Below are positions 11,557 to 23,364 of a stretch of 64,000 nucleotides of DNA, one piece after another. The stretch lies in contig NC_135557.1 in assembly GCF_964340395.1 (NCBI RefSeq), positions 22,963,725 to 23,027,724 of the forward strand, in the 5' to 3' direction. Under the pieces are notes generated by a model. That model had not been told where the DNA came from. It saw nothing but the letters and a program-made list of their open reading frames with translations, and did not search any database. Positions within the stretch are counted from its first letter, which is position 1. Every line of letters starts with the position of its first letter. Source of the stretch: Glandiceps talaboti. Its lineage: Eukaryota > Hemichordata > Enteropneusta > Spengelidae. The position numbers and the translations under genes were made by a program.

Positions 11557-14500
11557 CTGAAATGTGAAAAAAGTAGACGAGATTAATTCAGAGAGACAAG
11601 TAATACATGTAAATATAGCTGAACTGAGTCTAAATTTCATGGTCATTATATGCACAAAAAAGTGGAAATAGGCTATTTTTCTTCACCACTTTGTGCATAA
11701 TATGGGTGATTTTTAAGGTCTGTGGCTGGAAATGCCAGCCAACCACAGAGACCTATGAACCAGCGATAGTTCATGGCTTGAAATTCCAGCCAACATCAGA
11801 CACTTATGAAATTCCAGTTAACTTTATATGGTGAAAATGAGCACAAATTTGTCAAAAACCTACATTTTAAGGTGGGTCATAATGCCTTGGAAAAGGTCAA
11901 TGTATTTTGGACTCAGTTAGCTGCATAGCAGCAATCATAGGTTTGGAGACATTCCGCTTCCACACACACATCATAGATGAAGAGATATGTGAAGTAGGTC
12001 AATGTTATCCAAGAAATTGGGGAAAACATTTTTGTCCCAGTTACCCACATTCCATCCAATATAATAACAGTTTGAATTGTGATCAAGGCTGAGGGCGTGT
12101 GACTTCAAAAGAAATTTGGACATATTGAGTGAACATCACATTACACATTGGCTACTTTTTAAAGAAGTTCCTGATGCATGCTTGCTTCATAAGCATGATC
12201 TTATGTTTATAACTCTGCACTGTGAAATAGTAATGAAGTTTAATATTGATGTTATTACGCTTATAACCTCAGCAACAGGTCAGACAGAGATTGTACATTG
12301 ACTTTGAAAATGAAACATACCTCTGATATCATTAGCACTTTTGTTGCATGCTCAAAAAATCTTTTGCTGTATGAGATATTTTTAGGATGTAACCTTAATT
12401 CCACATCACATTGAACAGAGTTTGATTTATTACACATATCAAACCGTCTTTCTGTTCCCTTGTCAAGTCTAAAAAAAGAAGGAAAGAAAAGAAATTGAAA
12501 GACACACACATTTTTACCCAGTATTTTTAACATAACGCACAAAGGAATGCCCATCATACACATATATGTATGTTCCCAAGAAAAATCATGACGTCTGGGA
12601 ACGTAATCTATTACATAGTCACTGTATATGCAATTTCTTCTTGAATTATCATGTGAAGATTTATTTCAATTATTTACATGAAAATCTGCCAAGTTCAAAA
12701 GTCTCATAAACAAGTCTTACATCGAAGCGATTGCCCCTTGCCAAAACATGTGTTTTATGGTGAATGTACATGTACTGTTTATATTTATTAATGTTGGCCC
12801 TATATACATACTTTTATAACGTATTGTCCAATTTGCTATATGACCTTGCACATGGAGGTCAAAGCCAAACTGATTTAAACTTCCCATGTACATTTGTAGA
12901 CACTACAATCCCCCAATAAATATAAAATAAATCGGCACTACAGGTAGGTAGGTGGGGAGGGAGGGTCAGAGAGAGAGGGGGTGGGGTGGACAAATATTAA
13001 ACCACGCCTGTAGTACTTCTGCTGGAGTCTAATTGACATTTCATTACCCACAAACAGCTCAGTGATTTACTTACCCCACTGCAAAATCTATATCTTCACT
13101 AAGGCCTTCTTCATTTATTAATAACCTCTTTATAACTGAGTATATTAACAAATCTAATTCCACTTCCCTCCTTTTCTCATTTTTACAAATCGCTAACCAA
13201 TCTCGAAATAATGTGCTGAGCGGACCAAGCTTATGAGGTTGCACACCTTGAACAGCCTATTTGTGGAAGACAGAAAGACATTAGTACAATTACTGACGGG
13301 TTTATAACAAGTTCTTTCCAACCAGAGATGAACTGAAAATGCTCCCAAATGAGGGGAAATGTTGCTAATGTGCTTGCTGAGACTTTGAAATGTCTTTCTG
13401 TACTGTCATACATTTGAGTAATCAATATATGTACCAAGTTCACTTGAGTTCGGTTACAGTCCTGGATATATATCCCTTATTGCAAAAGTTCATCAAATAT
13501 GCAAATTAGCAATTGATAAAAACAGGTACAATAAAACTCCAATTATCTGAACTCAAATTATCTGAATTGATCAGTAATCCAAACTGCTGTCATGTCCGCC
13601 AAAATTATCTATTCCATTCATACAGTTTCCAAATATCCAAACTGTCTGTATATCTGTTTTCAAAAGCCAGCGAAAACTAAGAAATCCCTGATGAGTTCTA
13701 GTATATTTGACCCTGAACTTTACCCTATAGGTGAACACTTGAAGAGAAACAAATTACAAACAGTAAAAATAATATCAACTCATAGTTGCACAGAAGTTAT
13801 GTTTTTTTAGCTCCACTGTCATAGAATTCTTTTCAATATTACATAAGAGATGAACTGTGCTTCAGTCAACCCAGCTGTATAATTGGGGACCTGCTAGGAT
13901 GTAGGTTGCAATGTGAAGGCTTTAATCCTATGCGCTGAAATGGCTGCAATGGATTGTATGCTCCCTGGGGAGTTGAGGAAGACTAAAGGGCTGTTGTGCT
14001 GTTCTGATGCGAGCCAGGGGTAATAGTTGTAAAGCGATTTGAGCACGGTGTTGGAAAGCGCTATATAAGAACCCAACATTATTTATAATTATTAACTCAA
14101 TATGCTCCCATATGAGGGGAAATGTTGTCAAAGCCCTTTCTGAGACTGTGAAATATCTTTCTGTACTATCGTACCTTTATGTAATCAATATCTGTAGCAA
14201 GATGCTAGAATTCAAAAGAGTCCTTGCTATATATCCCTTATTGCAATAATTCATCAAATATGCAAATTAGCAATTAACTTGATACCATTATATCTTTGCT
14301 TGGTCAATATCTTACAATAGTTTCATCAAATTTGGTCTTTCTTGGAATTGCCAAACTTTGTTCATTATGCAGATGAGCAATTAATTGATAGCACTTAATC
14401 AAGAACTATCATATCTCTGTATGGTCAATATCTGTGATATGTTTCATCAAATTCGATAAAGCCCTTCTGGAAGCTTAACCCTAGTTACAAATATTCATTA

Positions 14501-17500
14501 ATTATGCAAATTAGCCCTTAATTAACTTGACACACATAAATAACTTTTAGTGCTTGTATATCTTTGTATGATCCATAGTTTTATTGACTTTGGTGCAGTC
14601 GTTCTGCATATATAGCCTCATTTACAAAAATCATTAATTATACAAATTATCATTAATCATGCAAGCCACTCCCATCAAAACCTTTCCAAATCTAAGTTAC
14701 ATCCTGACAATGCCACACAGTAGATTGCAGAACATTAGCTTGAATACATTTTGAGATATCAGTGGAACAAAATTCTGCACAGACACATAGACACACAGAC
14801 ATCATCATGACATCAGCTACCATACAGGAGCTAATAAAAACATCAAATAAAAGAACTTGGCAATATGTAAACACTACAATACATGTGTGTCTGATTGGTG
14901 CGAAGTGGCTTGGTTTTGATAACTGGACATGAAGGTCAGGTCAAAGGTTGCCAAAAGATAACCTCAACCTGGTAAGATGGACTAGGCACTTCTAAATGGT
15001 GTTTCTAAGTATTAAAGTTTTTAAGTTATACACTAAATAATGATTTTCAACTCTAAATATGGCTGCTTTCCAATTAATGTGGCATGACCACCACAAATTA
15101 CATGTACAAATGTATTTTGAAACCTGGCTAATGTTTAACAACAAAAGTTTACTTACCAAACAAATTTCTTGCAAATAATCAATAGTGATATCTTGCAATT
15201 TCATATTACATGTTGCCACTCTTACAGCTTCAGCAACCTTGCAAATATCCAAGCCTGTAGAGATATTATAGTAGTATTTGTAGACTGTGTAGAAAATATG
15301 GCTGATTGTTTTCCTTCACAGAGGTTGGAAAGGAAAAGAGACAGAAATGTAATTGTTGCAAATTCTGGTATGTTTTGCATACAGTGGAGTTTACTACTTC
15401 ACACAAGTATGACATAAATAAAGGTACTGATCAGTCCATTCTCCAAATCAAGTTTGCCATCAGTATTATTTAGAATATCTCCTTAAATGACAATTGAAAC
15501 GTCAAATTTAGTTTTTATGGTGTTGAAAATAAAAAAATGTCACTTTCTTGCAAAATCAGAAAGATATTGATTTACCTACAACTTTGCTGTTAAATTAAAT
15601 ATAAAATTATAAAATATTTTAGTATTCATGTTGCCATCAAAACTGGAACGATTAAAAATAACGCCGATGGCGTTGTAGCACAACTGTATAATTGATTGTA
15701 TATTTTCATACATTTTGTGATGGGTTATTCATTTGTCTAATAATTCCTGTTATCTTTGCAAAATAAGTGACCATTTGGCTTTTGCTATGGGTGTGATCTT
15801 GTTGCTAGGCACATATTTTTTGAATGTTTATTCAAAAAATTGTCTATTAATACATTACCGTTATCTTTGCAATATACCTGATGGGCATGGGCTTGTTGCT
15901 AGGCACATTTACAAACATTTCTTGAATTTTTATTCAATTGTCAGTAAATCACTTATTTTTGCAATTTGCGCGATTTGTCTGTTGCTATGGGCATGTTCTT
16001 GTTGCTAGGTACATTTGCATACAGTTTTTGAATACATTTTTTTACTGTTCTTGTAATGACAGGACTTTCCTAAGATTTATTGATCGTACCAACAATTATG
16101 TCATCAAATCTTTTATATATTATATCTAAAATACCAGATTGAGTTATATCAGTATCAAGTAACAAAACTAATGTTTAAATAAAAGAATTATTTTCATTAA
16201 TTTTTCAGACTGTCGGCATGTCACAGGATTTTGGTAGACTGCAATTTTCAGTAAAAACTTGTTTAAAGCAATATGAAAGGACACAGGTTGTGAGACTAAC
16301 AGCAGGTTTAATTTACACGACCCTTAACTCTGACTGACTCAAGCAGGACAAAGGATTGATATACAGAAGTGTCCGATTTCATTACATGTTGGACTCATTG
16401 TGCATAACGTGCGCTAATAGTTAGCACTTACAGATCACCGAGGCCAAATAAAACCAGATTTAAACTGAATGCCTTCCGTAAGGAATTTCATGATTTATGC
16501 AAGAAATTTAGCTCTATATCTGTGATTCGTCAAGTCCCAATGAATTATGAAAGTTAGCTGTCAAAATTGTTGTTGAAATGCCCGCCATGCCTCCTATTTT
16601 CAGCACAGGAAAGCTTGCTATCCTCGACTTCACTCGGCTTTTGTGATCCCCTACATACCCGGGATATGGCATGTGCATGTTGAACTTCCTTTTGGTGGGA
16701 CCACGAGTTTACACATTCCTTTAATCACTACTCAAGATTTTGTTGAGTGGCGCGCCCTCACTGTACACTAATTATATAGAGGTCAATGTCTTGGTCACCA
16801 TTATTGTTACATTGACGCGAAATTTTCTTCGTAGGCTAGGCAAGGCTTGGTCTATTTTCCATATTTTGATCACACACATTGGTGTATAAATTATAGATTA
16901 TTACACTTGATAAATATGTGAGAGTGTATTTATATCCTAAGATACAGAGCTAAATAAATGATTATGTACAAGCCTTGCAACAAACAGCGGTAGTTTGTTA
17001 TCGAGAGAAATCGGAAAAGAACACGGTAAAAAGGAGACGGTTCGAGGTCAATACTTCCTAAACTTCTTATCGAAAATCTAAAAAGACACGATTTCTCCTT
17101 ATTCATCTGTGCATTAGTATGTGAAATTTGAAAACGATAAGTCCATATTTGACGAAATTGAAACGATGATAAATATTTCACCTGTTTGTGAACTCAATGC
17201 TCATTGTAAACCTATTTTAAGGCCAAGAAAAAAAATTGTTTTCTGGTGAGTTTGAATCAAGTTAAATACCCTGCCTCCGTCTTCTTTTTTCTCGTGTTTG
17301 TCCAGCCAATGCAGAGTGCAGATCCAAGGGAAACACAAAATAATGTTAGCATGTACGAAAACCCTGAAAACAGAGTCTTTCTCAGTGTAGAGCTATGTAG
17401 AGCACGAGTATAAAGTTGGCATCAGATTCAGATTCAGGTAGCATCATATTGAGCGTCAGATAGCCTCAGATCCAAATACACCCGACGGCAGTGAAGGCTC

Positions 17501-18938
17501 AGCAGAATCCTTCCTCAACGGTATTATTTCAGGTTTGAGTCCGTTGGGCGTCTTCGGATCTGAGGCCATCTGGCGCTCAATATAATGTTCATAGGATAAC
17601 GCTACCTGAATCTGAATCTGATGCCAACTTTATACTCGTTCGATCGATTAATTACTCAAATTGGTAATCAATCGGATTATTACCTAAACCTAATCAGTTC
17701 TGGCAATTACCCTATAGAGCATGTCTATGAAATTTCGTTTGAATTGATGCAGCCGTTTTTTCGGAAATGGTGATACAGACACACACACACACGCACAGAC
17801 ACACAGACTTCATCGCTATATATCAAGACCTTCTCCTTATGGAAGGTAAAAAGCTGTTTGGTTCCAGTTACCCGACCCCACCTACTTTTTCACGCCAACC
17901 CTAAACTTATTTTTAAATATTCAAGAAAAAAAATCATGAAAATCGTGAAGTCTCGCAAGAAAGAGTGGATGCAGAAACTGACATCAACTTACAGAGACAA
18001 TATAAAACTTCAATCTGTAATGGCTGTACATCTGATGAGAAAAAACCAAAAACACAAAGATCATATGGAAAACAACAAAAAACATAACTACCTGAACTAG
18101 ACACTCGCATATGGAAAAAATATATTTAAAAAAATAAAAAATCGACCTACCCCACCTATTCTAAAATTGAACGTATTTGGAACCACACAACTTTTTTTTT
18201 TTTTTTACGCCTGAGCATAATTTTACTGATGTGTGTCAAAATGTTATTCTAATAGAACTTAGAAGGCTTGAGAAAAATCAAATTGTTGTTACCAGTACTT
18301 TACCTTGTAGTGTTTCGTGTATATGTGTCTTGGCCTCTTCACTTAAAGGCACAGTGCTGATTTCAGCGCCATCGTACCGACCATTTTCTATAAGCCAACG
18401 CATGACGGGTGTCAAACAAAACCTCGCCATGTAAAAGTTGCTTCCTAACGCTACATTGCCGGGCAAGAGGGGAAATGGCACACTATCGCTTAAATAAGGG
18501 GAAAGGGTCAATTTTCCACTTCAATTCATCTAATTGATGATGGCCCCACATTGAACCTGATAGTTTTCTGCCACCTGGTAAGCGAAAGGGACAATTCCCG
18601 GGACAATTGATGACACAGTCCGACTCCACACTTACATTGTCATCTATTCGAGATGAAGTGCTAGTGCTGCAAGTCATTTGCCAAGCATCGCTATCACTGC
18701 TGCTGGAACATGTTGACTGTGCAGGCGATGATTTCAACGAGCGACGGTGATACCTGTGACGTTTGAAGCGTTTGGCACCGATGCAGCCGAAAAATCCCGT
18801 ATAACTGCGACTAGTACAACTCACGGGAGTAGAAGTGCTAGCGCTAGTAGAGTTTGCACTTGGATATCTCGAGCTATCTTCGACCATCAATGCTGTTGGC
18901 GAATCTATGCCACCTTCGGCCATTTTGCCCATTCGCAT
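11191..18938 (-). CDS. Unrecognised conserved-looking protein, 5 exons, ~475 aa, with one frame break
   Basis: I do not recognise the family. Exons on the minus strand: 18938-18304, 15254-15157, 13256-13075, 12468-12321, 11556-11191. All junctions are GT/AG and the phases match (1, 0, 2, 0). The N-terminal ~110 residues are Ser/Thr-rich and probably disordered, with a basic patch (KRFKRHRYHRR). The rest looks globular and mostly helical, e.g. FYMARFCLTPVMRWLIENG, with no signal peptide or clear membrane segment; the last 30 residues are hydrophobic. Exon 1 has a frame break near 18498-18507: two coding-like frames overlap there, and one surplus base in the G-run at 18498-18501 would reconcile them and also satisfy the downstream splice phase. 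A homopolymer sequencing error is likely; a short intron or a real mutation is possible. Start may be the third Met (MAEGG), which has the best context. Confidence 0.72.
12321..12468 (-). CDS. Unrecognised gene exon 4
   Basis: Codes LDKGTERRFDMCNKSN and on to TKVLMISE. The acceptor follows a T-run; the donor is gtatgt in phase 0. Confidence 0.76.
13075..13256 (-). CDS. Unrecognised gene exon 3
   Basis: Codes 60 residues from AVQGVQPHKLGPLSTLF to EDIDFAV; amphipathic, charged helices. The donor is gtaagt, phase 2 out. Confidence 0.78.
13331..13520. repeat. Direct repeat copy A (~190 bp) in intron
   Basis: Matches 14098-14277 with moderate divergence: both carry GAGGGGAAATGTTG, TATATCCCTTATTGCAA and TCAAATATGCAAATTAGCAA in order. 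It belongs to a wider family rich in ATGCAAATTAGC that continues to about 14660. Confidence 0.75.
13890..14095 (+). mobile_element. SINE-like 3' tail
   Basis: Contains TTGTAAAGCGATTTGAGCAC followed by GGAAAGCGCTATATAAGAAC and an AT-rich end with TTATTTATAATTATTA. This AAGCGCTATATAA tail is a familiar ending of metazoan SINEs. Only the 3' part is recognisable; no RNA polymerase III boxes were identified. Confidence 0.55.
14098..14660. repeat. Direct repeat copy B plus related ATGCAAATTAGC-rich repeats
   Basis: The first 180 bp duplicate 13331-13520; further diverged units with ATTATGCAAATTAG follow near 14360, 14500 and 14640. Around 14790 a string of ACACAGACAC-type units resembles the end of a dispersed repeat. 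Confidence 0.7.
15157..15254 (-). CDS. Unrecognised gene exon 2
   Basis: Codes LDICKVAEAVRVATCN and on to LQEICL (32 residues) between a ctacag acceptor and a gtaagt donor; phase 1 in, phase 0 out. Confidence 0.78.
15652..16060 (+). mobile_element. Second copy of the modular dispersed repeat
   Basis: Shares the 5' leader (AACGCCGATGGCGTTGTAG) and three monomers near 15750, 15862 and 15955 with the copy at 8581, but lacks the 3' body and AC tail. It lies in the first intron of the unrecognised minus-strand gene. Confidence 0.6.
16060..17400. other. Intron sequence, nothing recognised
   Basis: Part of the intron between 15254 and 18304. No coding potential, tandem array or element boundary that I can support. 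Confidence 0.4.
17404..17639. mobile_element. Foldback (MITE-like) element with perfect 39-bp ends
   Basis: 17404-17442 is the exact reverse complement of 17601-17639 (starts ACGAGTATAAAGTTGGCATC). Inside it, 17446-17488 and 17541-17585 form imperfect arms around a loop of about 50 bp. No clear target-site duplication. It lies in an intron of the unrecognised minus-strand gene. Confidence 0.7.
17640..17850 (+). mobile_element. Possible 3' end of a dispersed retroelement
   Basis: AATTGATGCAGCCGTTTTTT leads into an (ACAC)-rich run and then CATCGCTATATATC, followed by CTCCTTATGGAAGGTAAAA. Similar endings appear near 9650 and 14790. No coding part is present. Confidence 0.4.
18304..18938 (-). 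CDS. Unrecognised gene exon 1, frame break inside
   Basis: Ser-rich N terminus followed by Cys/Pro-rich CVINCPGNCPFRLPGG and then an aromatic-rich block. The first frame ends at a stop near 18483, while the next frame is open from about 18511 to the donor gtaaag at 18303. With one base removed the exon is 634 nt, leaving one base over, which fits the phase-1 acceptor at 15254. Confidence 0.7.
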
Positions 18939-19276
18939 TACACGAGCGAGAAATGGCAGACAGGGAGCTCGTCTTCCAACAGTGAATAAGTTGCAATGAT
19001 ATGTAAATTATGTAGAATATACAATAAAATGAGTTAAAATACTCAGTCTGGTCTCATTTTGAGAGCTCGAGAATGCGAGACTTGACTAGCGAGATGGACG
19101 AAACGTGTTTACAAATAATGTCGCATGTGCGCATGTGCATAATGGGTTAGCTATTTATAGAACGCCGACATCTATTTTAGGTGTTGGAATCCTCAGTGAG
19201 CTGTTACGACGGTACCGTAAAACGGTTGTGGTTTGCGATGGTGACAAAATGTACAGATGTAGGAAAGGGATGGAGC

Positions 19277-21206
19277 TTCCCAGGCCAAACGATTCTAGTA
19301 AAACGCAACAAATCAAAAACCACAAAATCAAACCCCAAATACACAACACCTTAGGGGTGGACCATTTGATATCCTGGGGGGGGGGGGCTTGGAAGATTTC
19401 GGGAAAAAAAAAGATGCCAAGTGGATTTGCTTGAAAAAAAAAATCCGGATATGAGTGGGTGATGGAAAAAAAAAGATGGACCACTGCTGCTAGAAAAAAA
19501 AATGTCTTGTCAGGGAAATGATGCACAGGTTCGAGTATACTGTTCAACCTGCTCGTACCTCTCCAACCAGGACACTTGTCAAATCATGACAAACAGTTTC
19601 AAACACATGTCAGGGACCAGTCAGTTTCGTTAGCCTGTGGTACATATATATATATTTGTTCTTGTCTCTGTTTCTTTCATAAATGGTTTAAATATTACTT
19701 CATGTAAGGGTTCAAACATAACTATACATAAAATTATACATATAATACATGTATTACCTAGCTACCACACTAGTTACAGAACATGCCATGTAATTTTTTG
19801 GCTGTTTCACAATCAGTGCTTCACTTATCTTGCACTTTGGGGCAAAAGTGAACTTGACTGTTTTGTAATGGTAATCTTCATACTATTACTATTACTATTG
19901 GATAGTTTATAAAAGAACTTAATCTAAATTGTTCTAGTCTCTTCAGTATGAATTTGTCAGAAGGGATGATATACTTCTTATTTCAGACACTACATGTATC
20001 AACACCACAACTCAAATTCAAGTTTCTATTGTACACTAGGTATGACTTCCTAAAGTGCTCTAACACATCAGTAACTTTACTATACATGCAATATCAATGC
20101 CCCTATAGCAATGTTACAGGCCCACTTTTATAACATGGAAAACCTATTTAAAAAGGTTATATTTACTTTAGCTTTTCAATGCTTGGCAATATATATCTCA
20201 GAGGCTATGAATAACCTAAAATTGCCTAAATAGAAACAAAAAACTACAGATCTGGCAGGGGGAGACCCCTTGGACTCCATCACCCCAGAGGCCACTCATT
20301 CGTTAAACCACCAATAAGATTCACCAAAATTGGTAAAAAAAAGAGGTAGACATGTTCCAGTCTCAAATCAAAGTTCTTTCCTCCACCTCTTACTGTCAAG
20401 ATGCTATGAAACTTTATTTCAAAAATGTTTCAACCTTATGTAGTTGCTTTTTACATGTTAGAGCTGTCTTGTAAAGTTTGTAAATTATTGTCTGAAAGTG
20501 TCTGTGAATTGCCTAAACATTGCCTTTAGAAGTAAAAATTCTCAAGGGCTTCTAGGGGGACACCCCCTAGAACCCCCCCCCCTATTCACACACACTCACA
20601 CAAGAGGTAGACATATCCCAGTCTCAAAGCTCTTCCCTCTACAGCTTACTGTCAGATGCTATGAAACTTTATTCACGGGGTCAGTGACTTTTTGTTGGCC
20701 AAATGGAAAATAACACTGACACCCCCTATCCCCCCAAGCTGGAGAAACTGACCGGTCTATCTAAATGTCTGAGCTCACCAATCAAGTTTCCGATTTGTAT
20801 TTTCATCATACCATGGCATAAAAACTGTAAATGATGTTTATTTAATTGAAAATCAAACATGTATGAAATATGTAGTTTTCTAAATAAAATCTGTGTGTGA
20901 TAGAACAGCATCTTTTTACTCTCTGTATTACCCTGTGTGAAAACCAAACAGAAAATTGTGGCTACAAATGTAGGTGTTCAACGTTGACGTAAAAAAAAAA
21001 AATCGGATATCTCAAAGAAGCAAAGAAAAAAAAGTTGCCAGCATAGGCGAAGGAGAAAAAAAATAATTCTCAGGCAAGCAGGTGGGAAAAAAAATAATGA
21101 CTCTCCACCAATCTTCCAAGCCCTCCCCCAGGATATCGAATGGTCTACCCCTTATGGTTTGACCTCAGTGGTCTGAGTTTTGACTAAGAATCGTTTGGCC
21201 TGGGAA
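19277..21206. mobile_element. 1.9-kb inverted-repeat element with periodic A-tracts
   Basis: The ends match as inverted repeats: TTCCCAGGCCAAACGATTCT at 19277-19296 and its complement at 21187-21206. A second matched block, GATATCCTGGGGG...CTTGGAAGAT, lies at 19361-19396 and 21111-21144. Each arm then has four A8-A12 tracts starting at 19404, 19434, 19466, 19494 and at 20991, 21026, 21056, 21087. The interior (19560-20960) has no coding sequence but contains two direct repeats sharing AAGAGGTAGACAT and GATGCTATGAAACTTTATT near 20340-20420 and 20600-20672. No certain target duplication. Confidence 0.62.
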
Positions 21207-21564
21207 CCTTCACATGCGTCAGTATTTGTATGGCTATGATTATGAATATGATATAATAATTAATATGAAATATGATGTTCCTCGCCAGAAGCTGCTGTCA
21301 TACGGTGCTATATTTCATAACATTAATGGTCGAGTCTGCTGATAGGCGCCGGTCACCAGCATGACAGGCGTGACCACAGGGAGCTCAGGCGCAGTTAGTT
21401 TTGTTTACAAATACGCAAACCAACAAACAAGTAAACAAACAAACCAACAAGTAAGTAAGTAAACAAACAAACAAAAACTATTAAACCGACAAATGAGTAA
21501 ATAACAACAAACCAACGAACAAACAAACACTACCCCCGCAATTGTCACCATTATAAATCAACCA

Positions 21565-22008
21565 CTATCAACCTGTTATCTTTGTGAAATAGACCACCGT
21601 TGGCTGTAGCTATGGGCGTGGTCATGGTTGCCAGGGATATTTGCATACATTTTTTGAAAGTTTACTCGCTTGCCTACAAGATGAATTTGTTATATGATCA
21701 AAATATACTGCCATTTGGTTGTTGGTAAGGGCATGGTCATGGTTGTTAGGGCCAATTGTGTCAAATATTTTGAAGAAAATCTACAGGATAACATCTCACC
21801 AACTTTGTCTCATTGACAAAGTACTAAAGTACTTTTTGATATATAAATTTTTGACCCAAATTCACATTTTTACATCTAATTAGCATATTACTGCTGAGGT
21901 CATTATCCATTTACACCCACAGATGCATCCCTATTACATTTCACTCCAATCTGCCAAGTAGTTTCGCTTTAAAGATTTTTGACCAAAAAGACACATTTTT
22001 ATAGAGGT
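21565..22008 (+). mobile_element. Third copy of the modular dispersed repeat
   Basis: Begins with a monomer carrying GCTATGGGCGTGGTCATGG, then the same 3' body as 9110-9400 (TTTTTGACC, TTAGCATATTACTG, AGATGCATCCC, CAATCTGCCAAGTAGTTT). Upstream at 21414-21530 is an AAAC-rich simple repeat. Confidence 0.6.
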
Positions 22009-22131
22009 GTGATAATACAGAACCACAACCAAATATTCCATCATCTCCCCATGACTCTACCACTCAAACTTCACCTTACTCTACTGCACAACTCAACATT
22101 GAATCTTCTTACTCTGATATCATTTCACAGG

Positions 22132-22177
22132 TACGTAGCTGCTGATGAAAATGGTTCCGTATATCCCATAATACTGG
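22132..22177 (+). CDS. Candidate micro-exon of an unrecognised plus-strand gene
   Basis: A 46-nt exon between tttcacag and gtaaga, coding YVAADENGSVYPIIL, preceded by a pyrimidine-rich tract. The end is phase 0, matching the next candidate at 25653. No initiator exon was found upstream. I do not recognise the protein. Confidence 0.45.
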
Positions 22178-22269
22178 TAAGAACACAATCTGTATAACCA
22201 ACTATTCTGTCGTGGTTTACTTTACGGTTGTGTTAAAAATTGTGTATGTCTTGGTAAAGTTTAACCCCT

Positions 22270-23360
22270 TCAATACTGAAAACATTCCCGCCAAAATTGG
22301 ACAAAATTCTTGTTTTATGTAAGTTTTTGGCATATATCAACTTCATTTTAGACTGGAATTAAAGAAATGTTACTTCCTAATAAAGTAATATTATTGTAAT
22401 TATGAAAATATTCATATAAATTGGGTCCCCATATTATTTAAAACTCGTCTCTAGTCATGAAAGGGTTAAAGCATGCTGTCTGCAGTCACTTATACAGCAA
22501 AAACATGGAGTGTTCGCCAGAAGATTGTAATAATAATCATATTCAATGATCCACATCTAGATGTATTTGTTGTTTAACTGGCTAGATAATAAAACTTTTA
22601 TTGCTGAACACAAAAATTGTGACTGAAGAGTTTTGTTTACATATATTCAGATTTTTAAACTTCCCTCAATAACAATCATGCTGTGTTTAGTGGTTAAAGT
22701 GGTGTAACCTGTTTTCATCGTCGCAAACCATGACCGTTTTTGGATACCGTTCTTAACGAGCCGGTCCCTACTGGTTTTATTTCGAAGTGTAGTGGTAGAA
22801 ATAATAATCCTGGTTTGCGAGAATGCCTGTTTTCAGTAAAACAACAACATAAACTTACAAAATGATCAACTTTGATTATAACTGAAAACATATGTTGTAT
22901 ATAGTCTTCTGGTGGACATTGCCTGTTATGGCTGTATATACATACAAGGGAATAGCTTGTATGACTCAAGTTTTACTTCACACTGGAATATGCAAATAAC
23001 ATTGTTTAAAAGCTGTCACTAGGTAATGATGAAAGACATTCACAACATAATCATGTTAGAAGTACTTTATTTCAGTTGGGTAATGTGTACATTAGTTGCT
23101 ATAGTATTGTATTGCTTCAGTTTTGGCAGTCTTGGTTTAAGTTTAAAACATCTCACTATAACTTGTAATACAAATATAAGCCAAGTCAAAGAAATGGAAC
23201 AAAAAAAAGGAAAATTTACTACAGCAGAGCTAGCTGTATATGTTACCATAATAATCTTATGAGCATGGAATTACCGTACATGTTTAATTCACCATCATTA
23301 TTCATACATACAAATTCTATTACTTTGACTGTATCATACAGTATTAGTCAGTAATATATG
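22270..23360. other. No supported gene
   Basis: AT-rich sequence between the first candidate micro-exon and the 41-bp inverted array. A 78-codon plus frame at 23026 has one hydrophobic segment but no splice or start support. Confidence 0.35.
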
Positions 23361-23364
23361 TGTT

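Noticed and set aside
19105-19434. 109-codon plus frame divergent from the minus-strand gene
   Set aside because: Runs into the inverted-repeat element with its A-tracts; no donor of quality and no link to the micro-exon at 22132.
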